Position numbers and translations under genes: made by a program. Below are positions 9,528-19,435 of a stretch of DNA of 24,043 nucleotides, piece by piece (positions within the stretch are counted from its first letter, which is position 1; each line of letters starts with the position of its first letter). The stretch covers positions 4,047 through 28,089 of the forward strand of contig NW_019775420.1 in the NCBI RefSeq assembly GCF_001039355.2. Direction: 5' to 3'. The notes under the pieces are model-generated. The model was not told the DNA's origin and ran no database searches. It saw nothing but the letters and a program-made list of their open reading frames with translations. Origin of the DNA: Lingula anatina (Eukaryota > Brachiopoda > Lingulata > Lingulida > Lingulidae).

Positions 9528-9995
9528 TGACGCCACCGCGTGTTTTTACTTGGGACCGTATGTAGGTACCGGGTATTGACATGCATGCAATAACATAATA
9601 ACGGTACCCTGTATGTGGTACTGTAAAATTGATAAAGTGAATTATCAAGGAAATAGATCCCAAGATCTTAATGTATAATAATTCAATAAATAGTAAGACG
9701 TTTATTAATAGTTCATTTTCTTTCTTAAATTTTTGGATTGATGTATCGTTTGTATGTGTTTGGAAAAGTGTTTGAAAAATTGCCAGGTCCAACTCGAGGC
9801 CAATTTCGTTGTCGTGCCATTCCGATTCTATATCCAGCACGATAACTATAGCGTTTTTATTTACATGCATATTTATTTACATGCACGTTTACCCTGTCGT
9901 GACCTTCCACTTTTTCGGGAATCTATGATTGTTCTGTGATTTTGCAATCCTACACGCAACTATTTCTGTTATAACCCACCGATACTTTTTTAATT

Positions 9996-10019
9996 GGGGG
10001 GGGGGGGGGGGGGGGGGGG
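9996..10019. repeat. G24 homopolymer (potential G-quadruplex)
   Basis: Twenty-four consecutive G residues follow 'gatacttttttaatt'. The aligned site in the other units is 'gatacattggggaaagggg', so the tract appears to have grown from a short G-rich seed. Exact length is unreliable in assembled sequence. Confidence 0.8.
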
Positions 10020-10081
10020 TGGCTTTCTTTTCAGACAATAAAAAGCGTTAGAATTCGAATCTTTGTGATGATAATGTGTCC

Positions 10082-10100
10082 AAAAAAAAAAAAAAAAAAA
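10082..10100. repeat. A19 homopolymer
   Basis: Nineteen A residues lie after 'gtgtcc'; the paralogous site near 14262 and 16435 has only six. Confidence 0.8.
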
Positions 10101-10324
10101 TGCCAAACCAATGTATTGCTACATACGGAATTAATTTATCTCAAGAAACCTCTTAAAACGTTAACCATCTCATTTCAAGAACTTAACCAATTCGTATGAA
10201 GCGCTAGTGTTTAAATCGTGAACTGATTTTTTATTCAGGCGCAAAGCAAGCAAATTTTTATTTGTAGTTATAATAACCATCATAAAGCAGCACATTCCGA
10301 CTGGAACCTGTGGATTATTTTCCC

Positions 10325-10349
10325 TTTTTTTTTTTTTTTTTTTTTTTTT
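10325..10349. repeat. T25 homopolymer
   Basis: Twenty-five T residues lie just before 'gaaaaaagtttccccctgacaccccaccgc', which aligns with 'gaaaagagataccctactgacaccccgcc' in unit 2. Confidence 0.8.
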
Positions 10350-10979
10350 GAAAAAAGTTTCCCCCTGACACCCCACCGCTACTGCGTGGCAATTGCTATG
10401 TTTTTGGTATACCGGATGTCTCTAATGGCAAAGAAGCCACTTTTTCACGAAAACAAAAAGTGTTTTCAACTGAATGAATTTATGTAGCTCAGACATATTT
10501 TCTGTTACAGTTGTGTTTTATTCTGCGTGCGCCTTTGATTGACCTTTTTTCAGTTGCTCTTGATGCGTTCTCTTATTGCATTTTCTTGAGGTGACAGAGG
10601 CGTTATTTTGCAATGTTTTTATCTGCTTTACTAAGCATAATTTTGTACGTCATTTCCATTTAACATAGGACCCTTAACACTAAAGGCAACAAAATTTCGC
10701 TGAATTCTTATCTTACTACAAGACAACATTTCATGCTGAAAACGACTTTTGATGTTAGAAAAGCGTATGAATTCACCAGTAACCACAACTAGATTGTAAA
10801 CATTCTGTCACTCACTGACACCAGCACCAATTTCTGTCCAGGTAGCGACCGGTAGTTCGGTCTTGCTAAGTAGCATGACTGTATGCATTATTTGCTGTGC
10901 TCATATGAACAAAAATGTCAAATTTCCAAGACTAAGAAACAACCACATGTATAGGGAGAAACATCCATGGTGCTGAGTC

Positions 10980-11848
10980 TCCCCTTAAGTGGCAGAGTTA
11001 ACCCTAATATGTCGTTATCCACCAAGTAAACCGAACACAATCAAGTATTTTATCAATTTCCAGAAGAATCCCGGCATTTTTTTGTTCTCGGCTCAGCATC
11101 GTTCCATTAACCCTATAACTAAATATTGCATGGCGATATTCTGAAGACCGTTATTGATTATAAGTATTGCTTGCAATGGAGAGATGCAATTTTGACAATA
11201 AGTAATAATGGCACGATAAAAGAAAACAAGATACAAAAATAACTTTAAGAAACAGAGCTGTAATGGAAAACCTCTTGCTATTTTCTAGTCTAATAAAGTG
11301 AAAAGTAAGCCATGCCTGGAGAAGATCAGGAAAGGCAGATGTTGTTCTTAACGGCTCACCAGTCAGTAAGAACTAAGCTATCAAATTGAAATTGGAATTA
11401 AACATCGTGTCTGAATGCAGAAACGGGACGAGCAATGACTCGTGTGTATGGAGAATTGCTATTTTCCAAGAAGAATAATTTTAGACGGTAAACCCCTTGC
11501 AGAGTACATGAATGAGTACAATGTACACTAATTGTGATCATTATCTTTACGACTCCTTCACTTAACGCCAAATAACCCTTAATAACTAGTGACGGGAACG
11601 CGTAAACTGTATTTTTTATCTGTAACAGTAGGAGAAAGCTTGCAACCCTAGTCGACAAGAGGGTTATTATCATCAGTCAAGATATGATTAAAAAATTATG
11701 CCAGTTATACGTCATGTAGCAAATTGCACAGATAAAAAAGTTTTCATTGAAGAAAGATGAATAAAAATTGGTACCCATATAAGTTTCTGGTTAAACTTCT
11801 TTATCTTCCTCAATAATGGACCACTCATGTTGTATCGTTTAAAATTTG
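10980..11848 (+). repeat. Array unit 2, upstream flank A
   Basis: This conserved upstream block contains 'ccaccaagtaaacc' (about 11020), 'cagcatcgttc.attaaccctat', 'gccatgcctggagaag', 'aactaagctatcaaattgaaa', 'gtcgacaagagggttattatcatcagtcaagatatga' (split here for length: it begins near 11651) and 'cctcaataatgg' (11808-11819) shortly before the TATA box. No gene was seen in it. Confidence 0.7.
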
Positions 11849-11856
11849 TATATAAG
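11849..11856 (+). promoter_or_regulatory. TATA box (TATATAAG) of receptor 2
   Basis: TATATAAG lies 68 nt before the conserved ATG at 11917 in a block (taaaat.tgtatataaggga) shared almost exactly with receptor 3. Initiation about 30 nt downstream would leave a 5' UTR near 40 nt and places the ATG at 11827 upstream of the transcript. Confidence 0.55.
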
Positions 11857-11916
11857 GGAATCAAAGTAAGGCTTGATTTAGTTACACCTCCGTGGCTGAC
11901 ACTGACCAACCTCACA

Positions 11917-13063
11917 ATGTTTAATGCTACCGATTTTGAGATCTACATCGCACGGTTGGAAAAGACGCTTTCACCGCTGTCTCGGGAGATCCTTCTTACG
12001 CTATCTGTTATAGCTGTAATGATGAACAGTGTTTCTTTGGCAGCACTCGGGCGCTTGACAAGGCCCCTTACAACATTCCAAATCAACTTGGTGAATTTGG
12101 CAGTGTCAGACCTAATACTCGCCGTGACCATGGCAATAACAATATGCGTCAATATTCACATTCAGACGATGATTCCACCTTTCCAGGACCATAGAGAATC
12201 AGTAGACGGTGTGTTTGTTCTTCATGAGACAATCAACCTCTCACAGAACGCTACCAGTGTGGCATTTGGTGAGGATGGGAATGCCCAATTTGGTTTAATA
12301 AACTTAGCTTGCTTTGAGAGGTTTATGGTTGCTCTCACGATTTATTTCACTTTGTTACCGCTGATGGCCACTACCTCTCTCGTTTACCACCAACTCACCA
12401 CTGTGTGGCATCCCTTAGATCTTACGAAGAAGTACAACAAGAAGCCAACGGCGTTTTTCGTGATCTTGTCCTACCTGATCCCAGTGGTCTCCTTCTCACT
12501 AGGAATCATCTTTAACTATATAAAGAGACCCCAAGATGGTTGCTTAGCTACTCTGATGTCTCAGTCAGTGAATTTAGCCCTCAGTGGAACTGGCAATAAT
12601 AACTGCCATAGCATTCGTTGTCAACACGGTTATGCTGGCTTTACTCCTCTACAAAGCGCGGAAACAGATGACACAAGGTCCATCGAAGGGCATGGCGAGA
12701 AAAGCCTTCAAGACAAGTCTAACTATAGCAATTTTGTGGGCCACCGTCTTTATCTTCTGGAGTGCCGGGGTAGTGGCTTTTGCCATTGTTTTCTCATTCG
12801 AATTAATCTCTTCGCCTGTCCCTAAGAATTTTGACATTGTTTACGTCGTTGTCACTTACTTGTACATGCTGAACCCGCTTCTGGACCCTATCATATATGG
12901 CCTACGTATCCCGGAAGTCAGACAAGCATATACCAATATGTTGCACTCCAATAACCCACAAAAAGGAAACATCAGCCAGTCGGCCATCAATATAGCTACA
13001 TTGAAGAAGAGGTCAGTAGAATCTCAAGGGACTAGAGATTATCTTGAAGAAGAGAAATTTTAG
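11917..13063 (+). pseudogene. Frameshifted class A GPCR (array receptor 2)
   Basis: This copy is homologous to receptors 1 and 3 throughout, from MFNATDFEIY to the stop at 13061-13063. The first frame runs through TM1-TM5 start. Near 12590-12604 the copy reads 'ggcaataataactgcc' where receptor 3 has 'ggcagtataacaacagcc', a net loss of 2 nt. The first frame then runs out of homology and ends at 12825, while a second frame continues the receptor (AIITAIAFVVNTVMLALLLY...) through TM6, YMLNPLLDPIIYGLR and a longer tail ending EEEKF. No other disabling change was seen, so it is a young pseudogene, a segregating null allele or a sequencing error. The TM2-TM3 loop is about 7-8 residues shorter than in receptors 1 and 3, with NLS and NAT glycosylation sites. 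HQL again replaces DRY. The ATG at 11827 is in frame but lies upstream of the TATA box. Confidence 0.8.
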
Positions 13064-14659
13064 TATAATCTTTTTCTGGTGTAACAATTCATATTTCTTG
13101 AGTTTAACAGTCTATTCAGCTCCATGTTAAATCAAACTCTGTTTTTTTTTCGGTTGGGTAATTGCAAGCAGGCATGTAGCAAATTTGATGTGTGCCTGTG
13201 TGTGCGTGCTGGGTGTGGGTATTCAGAAAAAAAACTGAGTTTGATTTTAAAGATATATATTTAAAATCTTATCTAAAAAAAGCAAAACTTGCGTTAACAG
13301 ACTGGAACCCTCAATCTACCGCTTCCTTCACATGGTTGAAAAATTGGTAGGCCTATTAGGCAGACTCTTTCAGCTAAATTCAACAGGGTCGGAGTCCTTA
13401 GCGCCTACAAAGTTGTAACAGAACAAACTAAAACGGCTCTGCTATGGTTTTATTGAAATGCAAAACTTCAGAATCTAGACTAAAGTAGAAGAAAGACTAT
13501 AACGCGCTCAGCGTCACTAGATGATGTCGGAATGGTGAATGGTATGATGGCTGGGTATGGTTGATGGAGTTTTTTTATCAAATTAACTGTAGAATGAAGG
13601 TGGTGCGTGCAGTTCTATAGCATTTTGGGTGTAAAATTGATTGAATTATTAGTATGCATGGTAAAAATTACAATCAATACCCAGTACACACTTTATTGAT
13701 TTTTTTCATAATACACTTTTTAATAAATCAATTATTATTTGTTTTTGTTGTTGAAAAACATTATATATTGACAAAAAAGCAATATAAATCCATAAAAGCT
13801 CCATAAAAAGATCTTGCTCTCTTCGTGTGAGGCTCAGAAATGATATCATCCCGTATTTTCACATGTATGTAGGTCTGTGTATGCCTGCAATTGACATAAT
13901 AAAAGGGTGTGGTACTTTATTTATAAAGTAAGTTTGGTATTTACTACAGATCGAGCCCAAAATCAGAATCTATGATATAACAATAAATAGTACGGCGTTT
14001 ATTTCTTGTTCATTTTCACTATATAACTTCAAAATTGACTTATCGGAATTTTTTTTGTTTCCAATAAGAACAGTGATAAGTTCCATTCAAGTCGAGGTCA
14101 GTTCCATCCTCGCGGAATGGACGTTTACCCTGTTTTGACCATCCAATATTTGGGAAATTTGAAATTTTTCTGTGGCTCTCCGATACATTGGGGAAAGGGG
14201 AGTTGTTTTTCAGAAAAGAGAAAGCTTAAGAATTCGAACCCTTGAGTTAATATCGTGTCCGAAAAAATGTCAAATCAATGCATTGTTGCACAATGTACAC
14301 AGAATCAATATACATCAAGAAAGCATCAAATAACCATTAAAAAGAAGCACCTTCTCTTTGCAGTCTTTGTTTTTACTAACATTTTGAAAAGAGATACCCT
14401 ACTGACACCCCGCCTCCACTCCGGTATGCTAGAGGACTTTAAGGCAAAGAGGTCACCTTTTCATCAAAGCAAAAAGCGTTTTCAACAGTATGAAGTTTTG
14501 AAGACCTCGCTTGCATTATGCTTAGCTTTTCAAATGAAGAAATGCATCTTAGGGTATAAGTAAGATTGATTAGATTAAAAAAACCTATTGTATACAAATG
14601 AATAACACAATGTAATATACAGGGCGACAATACAAATCCCTGTCCCATTATGTAGTGTT
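13064..14659 (+). repeat. Array unit 2, downstream flank B
   Basis: This is a gene-free block collinear with 15783-16980 and, more distantly, with 8535-10980 and 19640-21310. Candidate poly(A) signals occur at AATAAA near 13899 and 13982. A short GT-rich run lies at about 13191-13218. Confidence 0.65.
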
Positions 14660-15095
14660 AGGCAGTGATAAGTAAGTCATGCCCGGTGACGATAGGGAAG
14701 GCAGATGTTTTTCTAAACTCCTGGCCAGTCATTAAGAACTAAACTATCAAATTGAAAACGGAATGAAAAATCTTATATTAATGTTAGAACGGGTAGATTA
14801 ACGGTTCGTGAGTAAGTGAAAACGGACATATTCCTAGAAAAATCATTTAAGCGGGTAAGTCCAATGCAGAATGCTTTAATGCTGAATGAATGAATATAAT
14901 AAATTCTAATGGTCATCATTATATTTACAACGTCTTCAGTCAGTACCAATAACCCTTAATAATTAAGGAAGGAAAGACGTAAACGGTTTCTTTTATCTGA
15001 GGCAGTAGGAGAAAACTTGCCACCCTAGTCAACACGAGGATTATTGGTTATTATAACCATTAGTCTAGATGTGACTTCGAATAATGAAGTTTAAA
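14660..15095 (+). repeat. Orphan flank A copy, nearly identical to 16985-17400
   Basis: By eye this segment matches 16985-17400 far better than other copies match each other, with long identical stretches such as 'cctagaaaaatcatttaagc' and 'gcagaatgctttaatgctga'. It has no receptor attached; another flank A copy begins at about 15096 before any coding sequence. Confidence 0.7.
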
Positions 15096-15534
15096 TTGAG
15101 CCATGCCCGGTGAAGGTAAAGGCACATGCTGTTCAAATCGATTGGTCAGTAATTTAGGACTAAACTAACAACTCCAAAATGGAATAAACATCGTGTCCAA
15201 GTGTAGGAACGGGTCGAACAATGATACGCGAGCAGGAAAAAATTATTTTTTTCCAATCATTTTAGCAATTCATTTTCTAAGATAGTTTATCTAAACGGAA
15301 TGAATGAATTCAATACATTCTAATACTGATGATTATCTCTACAACTTCTTCAGTTGGCACCAAGTAGCCCTTAATAATAAATGGCGGAAACACGAAAACT
15401 GTTTTGGTTTATTTGTGACAATAGGAAAAAGCTTGTAACCCTAGTCGACATCAGGGTAATTATTATAAGTTGTATCTGTATTAAAGGGGATCGCTGTACG
15501 ACTAGAATTAGTACAATTTACTTCCGTGGTTAAC
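15096..15534 (+). repeat. Flank A of relic unit 4
   Basis: It begins 'gagccatgcccggtgaagg' and includes 'taaacatcgtgtcc', 'agtagcccttaataat' and 'ccctagtcgacatcaggg'. The region just before the relic gene has 'tgtattaaagg' where receptors 2 and 3 have the TATA box, so the box is lost. Confidence 0.6.
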
Positions 15535-15782
15535 ATTTACCAAACTCAGAATGTTGAATAAGTCTGATTTGAGATGTAACATCGTGCGGTTGGAAAGACG
15601 TTTTCATCGCCGTCACGAGAGCTCATTCTTACGATATCTGTTATCACTGTAACGATGAACAGAACAGTATTTCTTTGGCAGCCTTGGGGCGATTGACAAG
15701 GCCCTTTACAACATTCCAAACCAGTTTGGTGAATTTTTCAAACAGTGTCAGACCTAATGCTCGCCGCGACCAAGACAGTAGT
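15535..15782 (+). pseudogene. GPCR relic: 5' leader through TM2 only
   Basis: Starting with 'cttccgtggttaacatttacc', the segment aligns with the leader and first about 70 codons of receptors 1-3 (AATGTTGAATAAGTCTGA at 15550, TM1 and TM2 through 'cagacctaatgctcgcc'). It carries single-base deletions after the start, an insertion in TM1 (aacagaacag), an insertion in TM2 (gaatttttcaaacagtg) and an internal stop. At about 15775-15785 receptor sequence ends and flank B sequence ('aaaggtgatgtgtgcc') begins directly, so TM3-TM7 and the proximal flank were deleted. Confidence 0.8.
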
Positions 15783-16984
15783 TGACTGTGAAAATAAAGG
15801 TGATGTGTGCCGTTCTATGGCATTTTCAGTGTAAAATTCTGTTTGAATTATTAGTAAGCATGTGTAAAATTAGAATCGATGTTCAGTTTATTAATAATTT
15901 ATCCTTAAAGCAATTACATTTTGTTGAGGCCCAAAAGTGATGCCATCTCATATTTTCACATGAACGTCGCATGTATGTAGGTCTGTGTATGCCGGCAATT
16001 GACATAATGAAAGGGTGTGGTACTGCATTTATAAAGTAAGTTTTGGTATTAACTAAACAGATCGAGCCCAATATCAGAAAGTATGATATAACAATAGATA
16101 GTACGACGTTTATTTATTGTTCATTTTCACCAGATAAAATTTAGAATGATATATCGTTTATTTTTCTGTTTGCAAAAGGAACAGTGAAATTTCTCCCATC
16201 CAACTCGGCGCCAGTTTCGTCCTTGCGCCTTACTGATTCAAAATCCAGGGCGTTTTTTTTAACGCTTTCACCCTGTCGTAACCTTCCAATATTTTTGGGA
16301 AATTTGAAATTGTTCTGTGCAATCCCTCACACCACTAGCTCTGTTATAACCCACAGATACATTGGGGAAAGGGGAGTTGTTTTTCAGAAAATAAAAAGCT
16401 TAAGAATCCAAACCCTTGTGTTAATAACGTGTCCGAAAAAATGTCAAAATGTCAATGCATAATGCACACAAAATCAATATAGATCAAGAAACCTTTTTGA
16501 ATGTTATTAACCATCTCATTTAAAGCACTTTTAAATTATTCGTCTGAAGAGCCAGCAGCACTTGTTTAAGTAGAAATTGATTTTTTATTCAGGCGCGAAG
16601 GAAGCAAAATTTATTTCTATTTAACGCTCGCCTGAGAAGAGATAACCATTAAAGGGCAGCACCGTGCCCCTGTAGCCCGTTAAATGGCGTTTTTGAAACG
16701 AGATACCCCACTGACACCCCACCGCCAATCCGTGTATGTCTTTGGTGTGCCAGCTACTCTTAGGCAAAGAAGCCATTTTTTCACGAAAACCATTTTCAAC
16801 AGTTTGAAGCTTTGAAGAGTTCTCCTAATTATAGATATCATTTGCCAACCTCTTCAATTAAAAAAAAAATGCTATTTAGATTATAAGCAAGATTGACACA
16901 AATAAAGAAAATACTAATTATATACAAGATAACAATAACATGTAAGATTCAGGGCGACAATACAAAACCCTTCACCGTTTTCCA
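15783..16984 (+). repeat. Flank B of relic unit 4
   Basis: The segment is collinear with about 13600-14660 of unit 2, including 'gtatgtaggtctgtgtatgc', 'gacataatgaaagggtgtgg', 'gatacattggggaaagggg' and 'gagataccccactgacaccc'. No gene was recognised. Open frames here, such as 16184-16462, fall entirely inside conserved noncoding flank and are not supported. Confidence 0.65.
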
Positions 16985-17582
16985 GTTTTAGGCAGTGATA
17001 AGTAAGTCATGCCCGGTGAAGGTCAGTGAAGGCAGATGTTGTTCTTAACTCGTGGTCAGTCATTAAGAACTAAACTATCAAATTGAAAACGAAATGAAAA
17101 ATCTTATATTTATGTTAGAAAGGGTAGACTAATGGTTCGTGAGCAAGTGAAAACGGACATATTCCTAGAAAAATCATTTAAGCGGGTAAGTCCAATGCAG
17201 AATGCTTTAATGCTGAATGAATGAATATAATAAATTCTAATGGTCATCATTATATTTACAACGTCTTCAGTCAGCACCAATAGCCCTTAATAATTAATGA
17301 AGGAAAGACGTTATCTGTTTCTTTTATCTGGGGCAGTAGGAGAAAGCTTGCAACCCTAGTCAACACGAGGGTTACCGGTTATTATTATCATCAGTCTAGA
17401 TATAGTTTTGACTTATGCCAATTATACCTCATGTGGCAATACGTACTGATAATAGATGAGACATTATTTAAGAAAGATTTATAAAAATTAGTATTCATGT
17501 AAAAAATGGATTTCTGGTTAAACTTCTTAATCATCCTCAATAACGGATCACTTACACGATATGTTGTAGCGTTTAAAATCTG
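16985..17582 (+). repeat. Array unit 3, upstream flank A
   Basis: This holds the promoter-proximal block of the intact receptor 3, with 'gcccggtgaaggtcag', 'gcaaccctagtcaacacg', 'cagtctagatatagttttga' and 'cctcaataacggatcactta' (about 17533-17552) before the TATA box. No separate gene was seen. Confidence 0.7.
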
Positions 17583-17590
17583 TATATAAG
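17583..17590 (+). promoter_or_regulatory. TATA box (TATATAAG) of receptor 3
   Basis: TATATAAG lies 72 nt before the ATG at 17655, at the same alignment position and in the same context as in receptor 2. An in-frame TAA at 17601-17603 rules out a start farther upstream in this copy. Confidence 0.55.
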
Positions 17591-17654
17591 GGACTGACAG
17601 TAAGGCGTGGATTATTACGATATACCGCCGTGGCTGACACTGACCAAACTCAGA

Positions 17655-18785
17655 ATGCCGAATGCCACCGATTTTGAGATCTACATCGCGCGATTGGAAA
17701 AGGCACTTTCACCGCCGTCTCGAGAGATCCTTCTTACGCTATCTATTATCGCCGTAATGATGAACAGTGTTTCTTTGGCAGCACTCCGGCGCTTGGCAAG
17801 GCCTCTTACAACATTCCAAATTAATTTGATAAATTTGGCAGTGTCAGACCTAATGCTCGCCTTGAGTATGGCGACAGCAATAGGCCTCAATATCTACATT
17901 CAGGCGATGATTCCTTCTCAGAATACTAGAGACTTACAAGACGGTGCGACTGTCCTTCTTGAGACGACCAACTTCAACGAGAACGCTACCAGTTTGGCAT
18001 GTGGTGAGGACGAAGCCGCCCCTGGTCCCGACGAGAACACCGTAGTTGGTTTAATAAACTTAGCATGCTTTGAGAGGTTTATGGTTGCTCTCACGACCTA
18101 TTTTACTCTATTGCCGCTGCTTGCCACCACGTCTCTCGTCTACCACCAACTCGCCACTGTGTGGCATCCATTGATATTGACCAGAAAGTACAACAAGAAA
18201 CCAACGGCGGTTTTCGTGATCTTGGCCCATCTCATCCCTACGGTCTCCTTCTCCTTGGGAATCATCTATAACTGTTTAAAGAGACCCCAAGATGGTTGCT
18301 TAGCTACTATGATGTCGCAGTCAGTGAATTTAGCCGTGAGTGGAACTGGCAGTATAACAACAGCCATAGCGTTCGTTGGCAACACGGTCATGCTAGCTTT
18401 AGTCCTGTACAAAGCGTGGAAACAGATGACACAAGGTCCATCAAAGGACATGGCCAAAAAAGCCTTCAAGACAAGCCAAACTATAGCGATGTTATGGGGT
18501 ACCGTCTTCGTCTTCTGGAGCGCCGGCGTCGTGGCCTTTACCATGGTTTTCTCATTCGACCTGATGTCTTTGCGTATCCCTAAAATATTCGGCATTGTTA
18601 ACGTCGTTGTCACTTACTTGTATATGCTGAACCCGATATTGGACCCTATAATATATGGTCTGCGTATTCCGGAAGTCAGACAAACATATATGCGTATGCT
18701 GCGCTTTAATAACCCCCAAAAACGGAACATTAGGGAGGCGCCCATTGGCATAGCTACATTGAATAAGAGGCAAGTAGAACTGTAA
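17655..18785 (+). CDS. Intact class A GPCR, olfactory-receptor-like (array receptor 3)
   Basis: This is a single-exon 376-aa receptor. The start is the first ATG after an in-frame TAA at 17601 and the TATA box, and it aligns with the starts of receptors 1 and 2. The N-terminus MPNATDFEIY carries a glycosylation site. Landmarks are Asn37 (TM1), Asp65 (TM2, NLAVSD), Cys138 and Cys215 (probable disulfide), HQL at 164-166 instead of DRY, FWSAG instead of CWxP in TM6, and LNPILDPIIYGLRIPEVR in TM7 (Asp330-Pro331, Tyr334). The TM2-TM3 segment (about 83-136) is long and acidic with an NAT site. ICL3 is basic (KDMAKKAFK), unlike the Ser/Val-rich one of receptor 1. The tail ends LNKRQVEL. A role as a chemoreceptor is inferred from family resemblance and tandem organisation only. 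Confidence 0.87.
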   Translation: MPNATDFEIYIARLEKALSPPSREILLTLSIIAVMMNSVSLAALRRLARPLTTFQINLINLAVSDLMLALSMATAIGLNIYIQAMIPSQNTRDLQDGATVLLETTNFNENATSLACGEDEAAPGPDENTVVGLINLACFERFMVALTTYFTLLPLLATTSLVYHQLATVWHPLILTRKYNKKPTAVFVILAHLIPTVSFSLGIIYNCLKRPQDGCLATMMSQSVNLAVSGTGSITTAIAFVGNTVMLALVLYKAWKQMTQGPSKDMAKKAFKTSQTIAMLWGTVFVFWSAGVVAFTMVFSFDLMSLRIPKIFGIVNVVVTYLYMLNPILDPIIYGLRIPEVRQTYMRMLRFNNPQKRNIREAPIGIATLNKRQVEL

Positions 18786-19076
18786 GACACTTAAAGCCCC
18801 TGTGGTTCTTTTGAAGTTGTGAAATTGTAATATAATTTTTTTTTATAAGACCTCATATTTCTTGAGTTGCAAAGATAAACGGGGTAGGTTTGTGACATTT
18901 CTTCTTTTGGACTCCATGCTTATGCAAAGCCTATTGTTTTCAGTTTGACAATTGTAGGTTGAAATGTGCACTTGGGAAGCAAATTTAATACTTCTTTGTG
19001 TGTTCTTGAGAGGGGCATTAAGGAACCAGAAAAGCAGTGCTTGAGGTTTAAGATATATATTTTGAAATCTTATATT
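18786..19076 (+). repeat. Proximal flank B of unit 3
   Basis: It aligns with the sequence after receptor 2 ('catatttcttgagtt', 'agatatatattt..aaatcttat') and then is interrupted by unrelated sequence from about 19077. No gene was seen. Confidence 0.55.
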
Positions 19077-19264
19077 AAGGGATAACAACTGTTCGAGTGA
19101 GATTCATGTTTCACAAAAAATACATTGTGAACAACTCATAGAAATGCAATATATTCCATGTTACCTTTTAAAGGGATAATAACTCTTCGTGTGAGATCTA
19201 TATTTCACAATAAAAACATTGTGAATAACTCACAGAAATATAATATATTCTGTTTTATCACAAA
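19077..19264. repeat. 94-bp tandem duplication with internal hairpins
   Basis: Copy 1 begins 'aagggataacaact' (19077) and copy 2 begins 'aagggataataact' (19171). Each contains a TTCACAA...TTGTGAA inverted repeat. An AATAAA at 19209-19214 in copy 2 could serve as the poly(A) signal for receptor 3. Confidence 0.7.
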
Positions 19265-19344
19265 AACGGCAGTTATAACTATTATTCTGAAATCTGAGCT
19301 TGTCTTTAGACCACGTGACCTCCACTGATGGCTTTGCTCTATTT

Positions 19345-19362
19345 AAATCTCTTAAGAGATTT
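19345..19362. repeat. 18-bp perfect palindrome
   Basis: AAATCTCTTAAGAGATTT is its own reverse complement. It lies 28 nt after a CACGTG (19312-19317). Confidence 0.7.
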
Positions 19363-19416
19363 TAACAAAAAAACAAACTTTTCAGAAAAAACCAGGGACT
19401 AACTTTGAACGTAAAA

Positions 19417-19435
19417 ATGGATTCATTAACCATTG
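19417..19435 (+). other. Possible tiny 5' coding exon (speculative)
   Basis: ATG in a strong context (aaaaATGg) is followed by MDSLTI and a near-perfect donor, G|GTAAGTAT. No downstream exon was recognised, and the site lies inside the candidate MITE, so this may be chance. Confidence 0.15.

Larger units (their letters stand above)
8535..10979 (+). repeat. Array unit 1, downstream flank B
   Basis: No gene was seen. Blocks align with flank B of the other units: 'cctacaaag.tgtaa.agaac' (9059 and 13406), 'ggtgatgtgtg..gttctatggcat' (9208, 13599, 15800), 'aacaataaatagtacg.cgttta' and 'gataca..ggggaaagggg'. Paralogous sequence in this copy is interrupted by several long homopolymers that are listed separately. 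Confidence 0.65.

Noticed and set aside
11827-11916. ATG at 11827 as start of receptor 2
   Set aside because: It lies upstream of a TATA box shared with receptor 3, and the same position in receptor 3 is followed by stops.
16184-16462. 92-codon open frame
   Set aside because: It falls inside flank B, and the aligned sequence of other units does not keep the frame.
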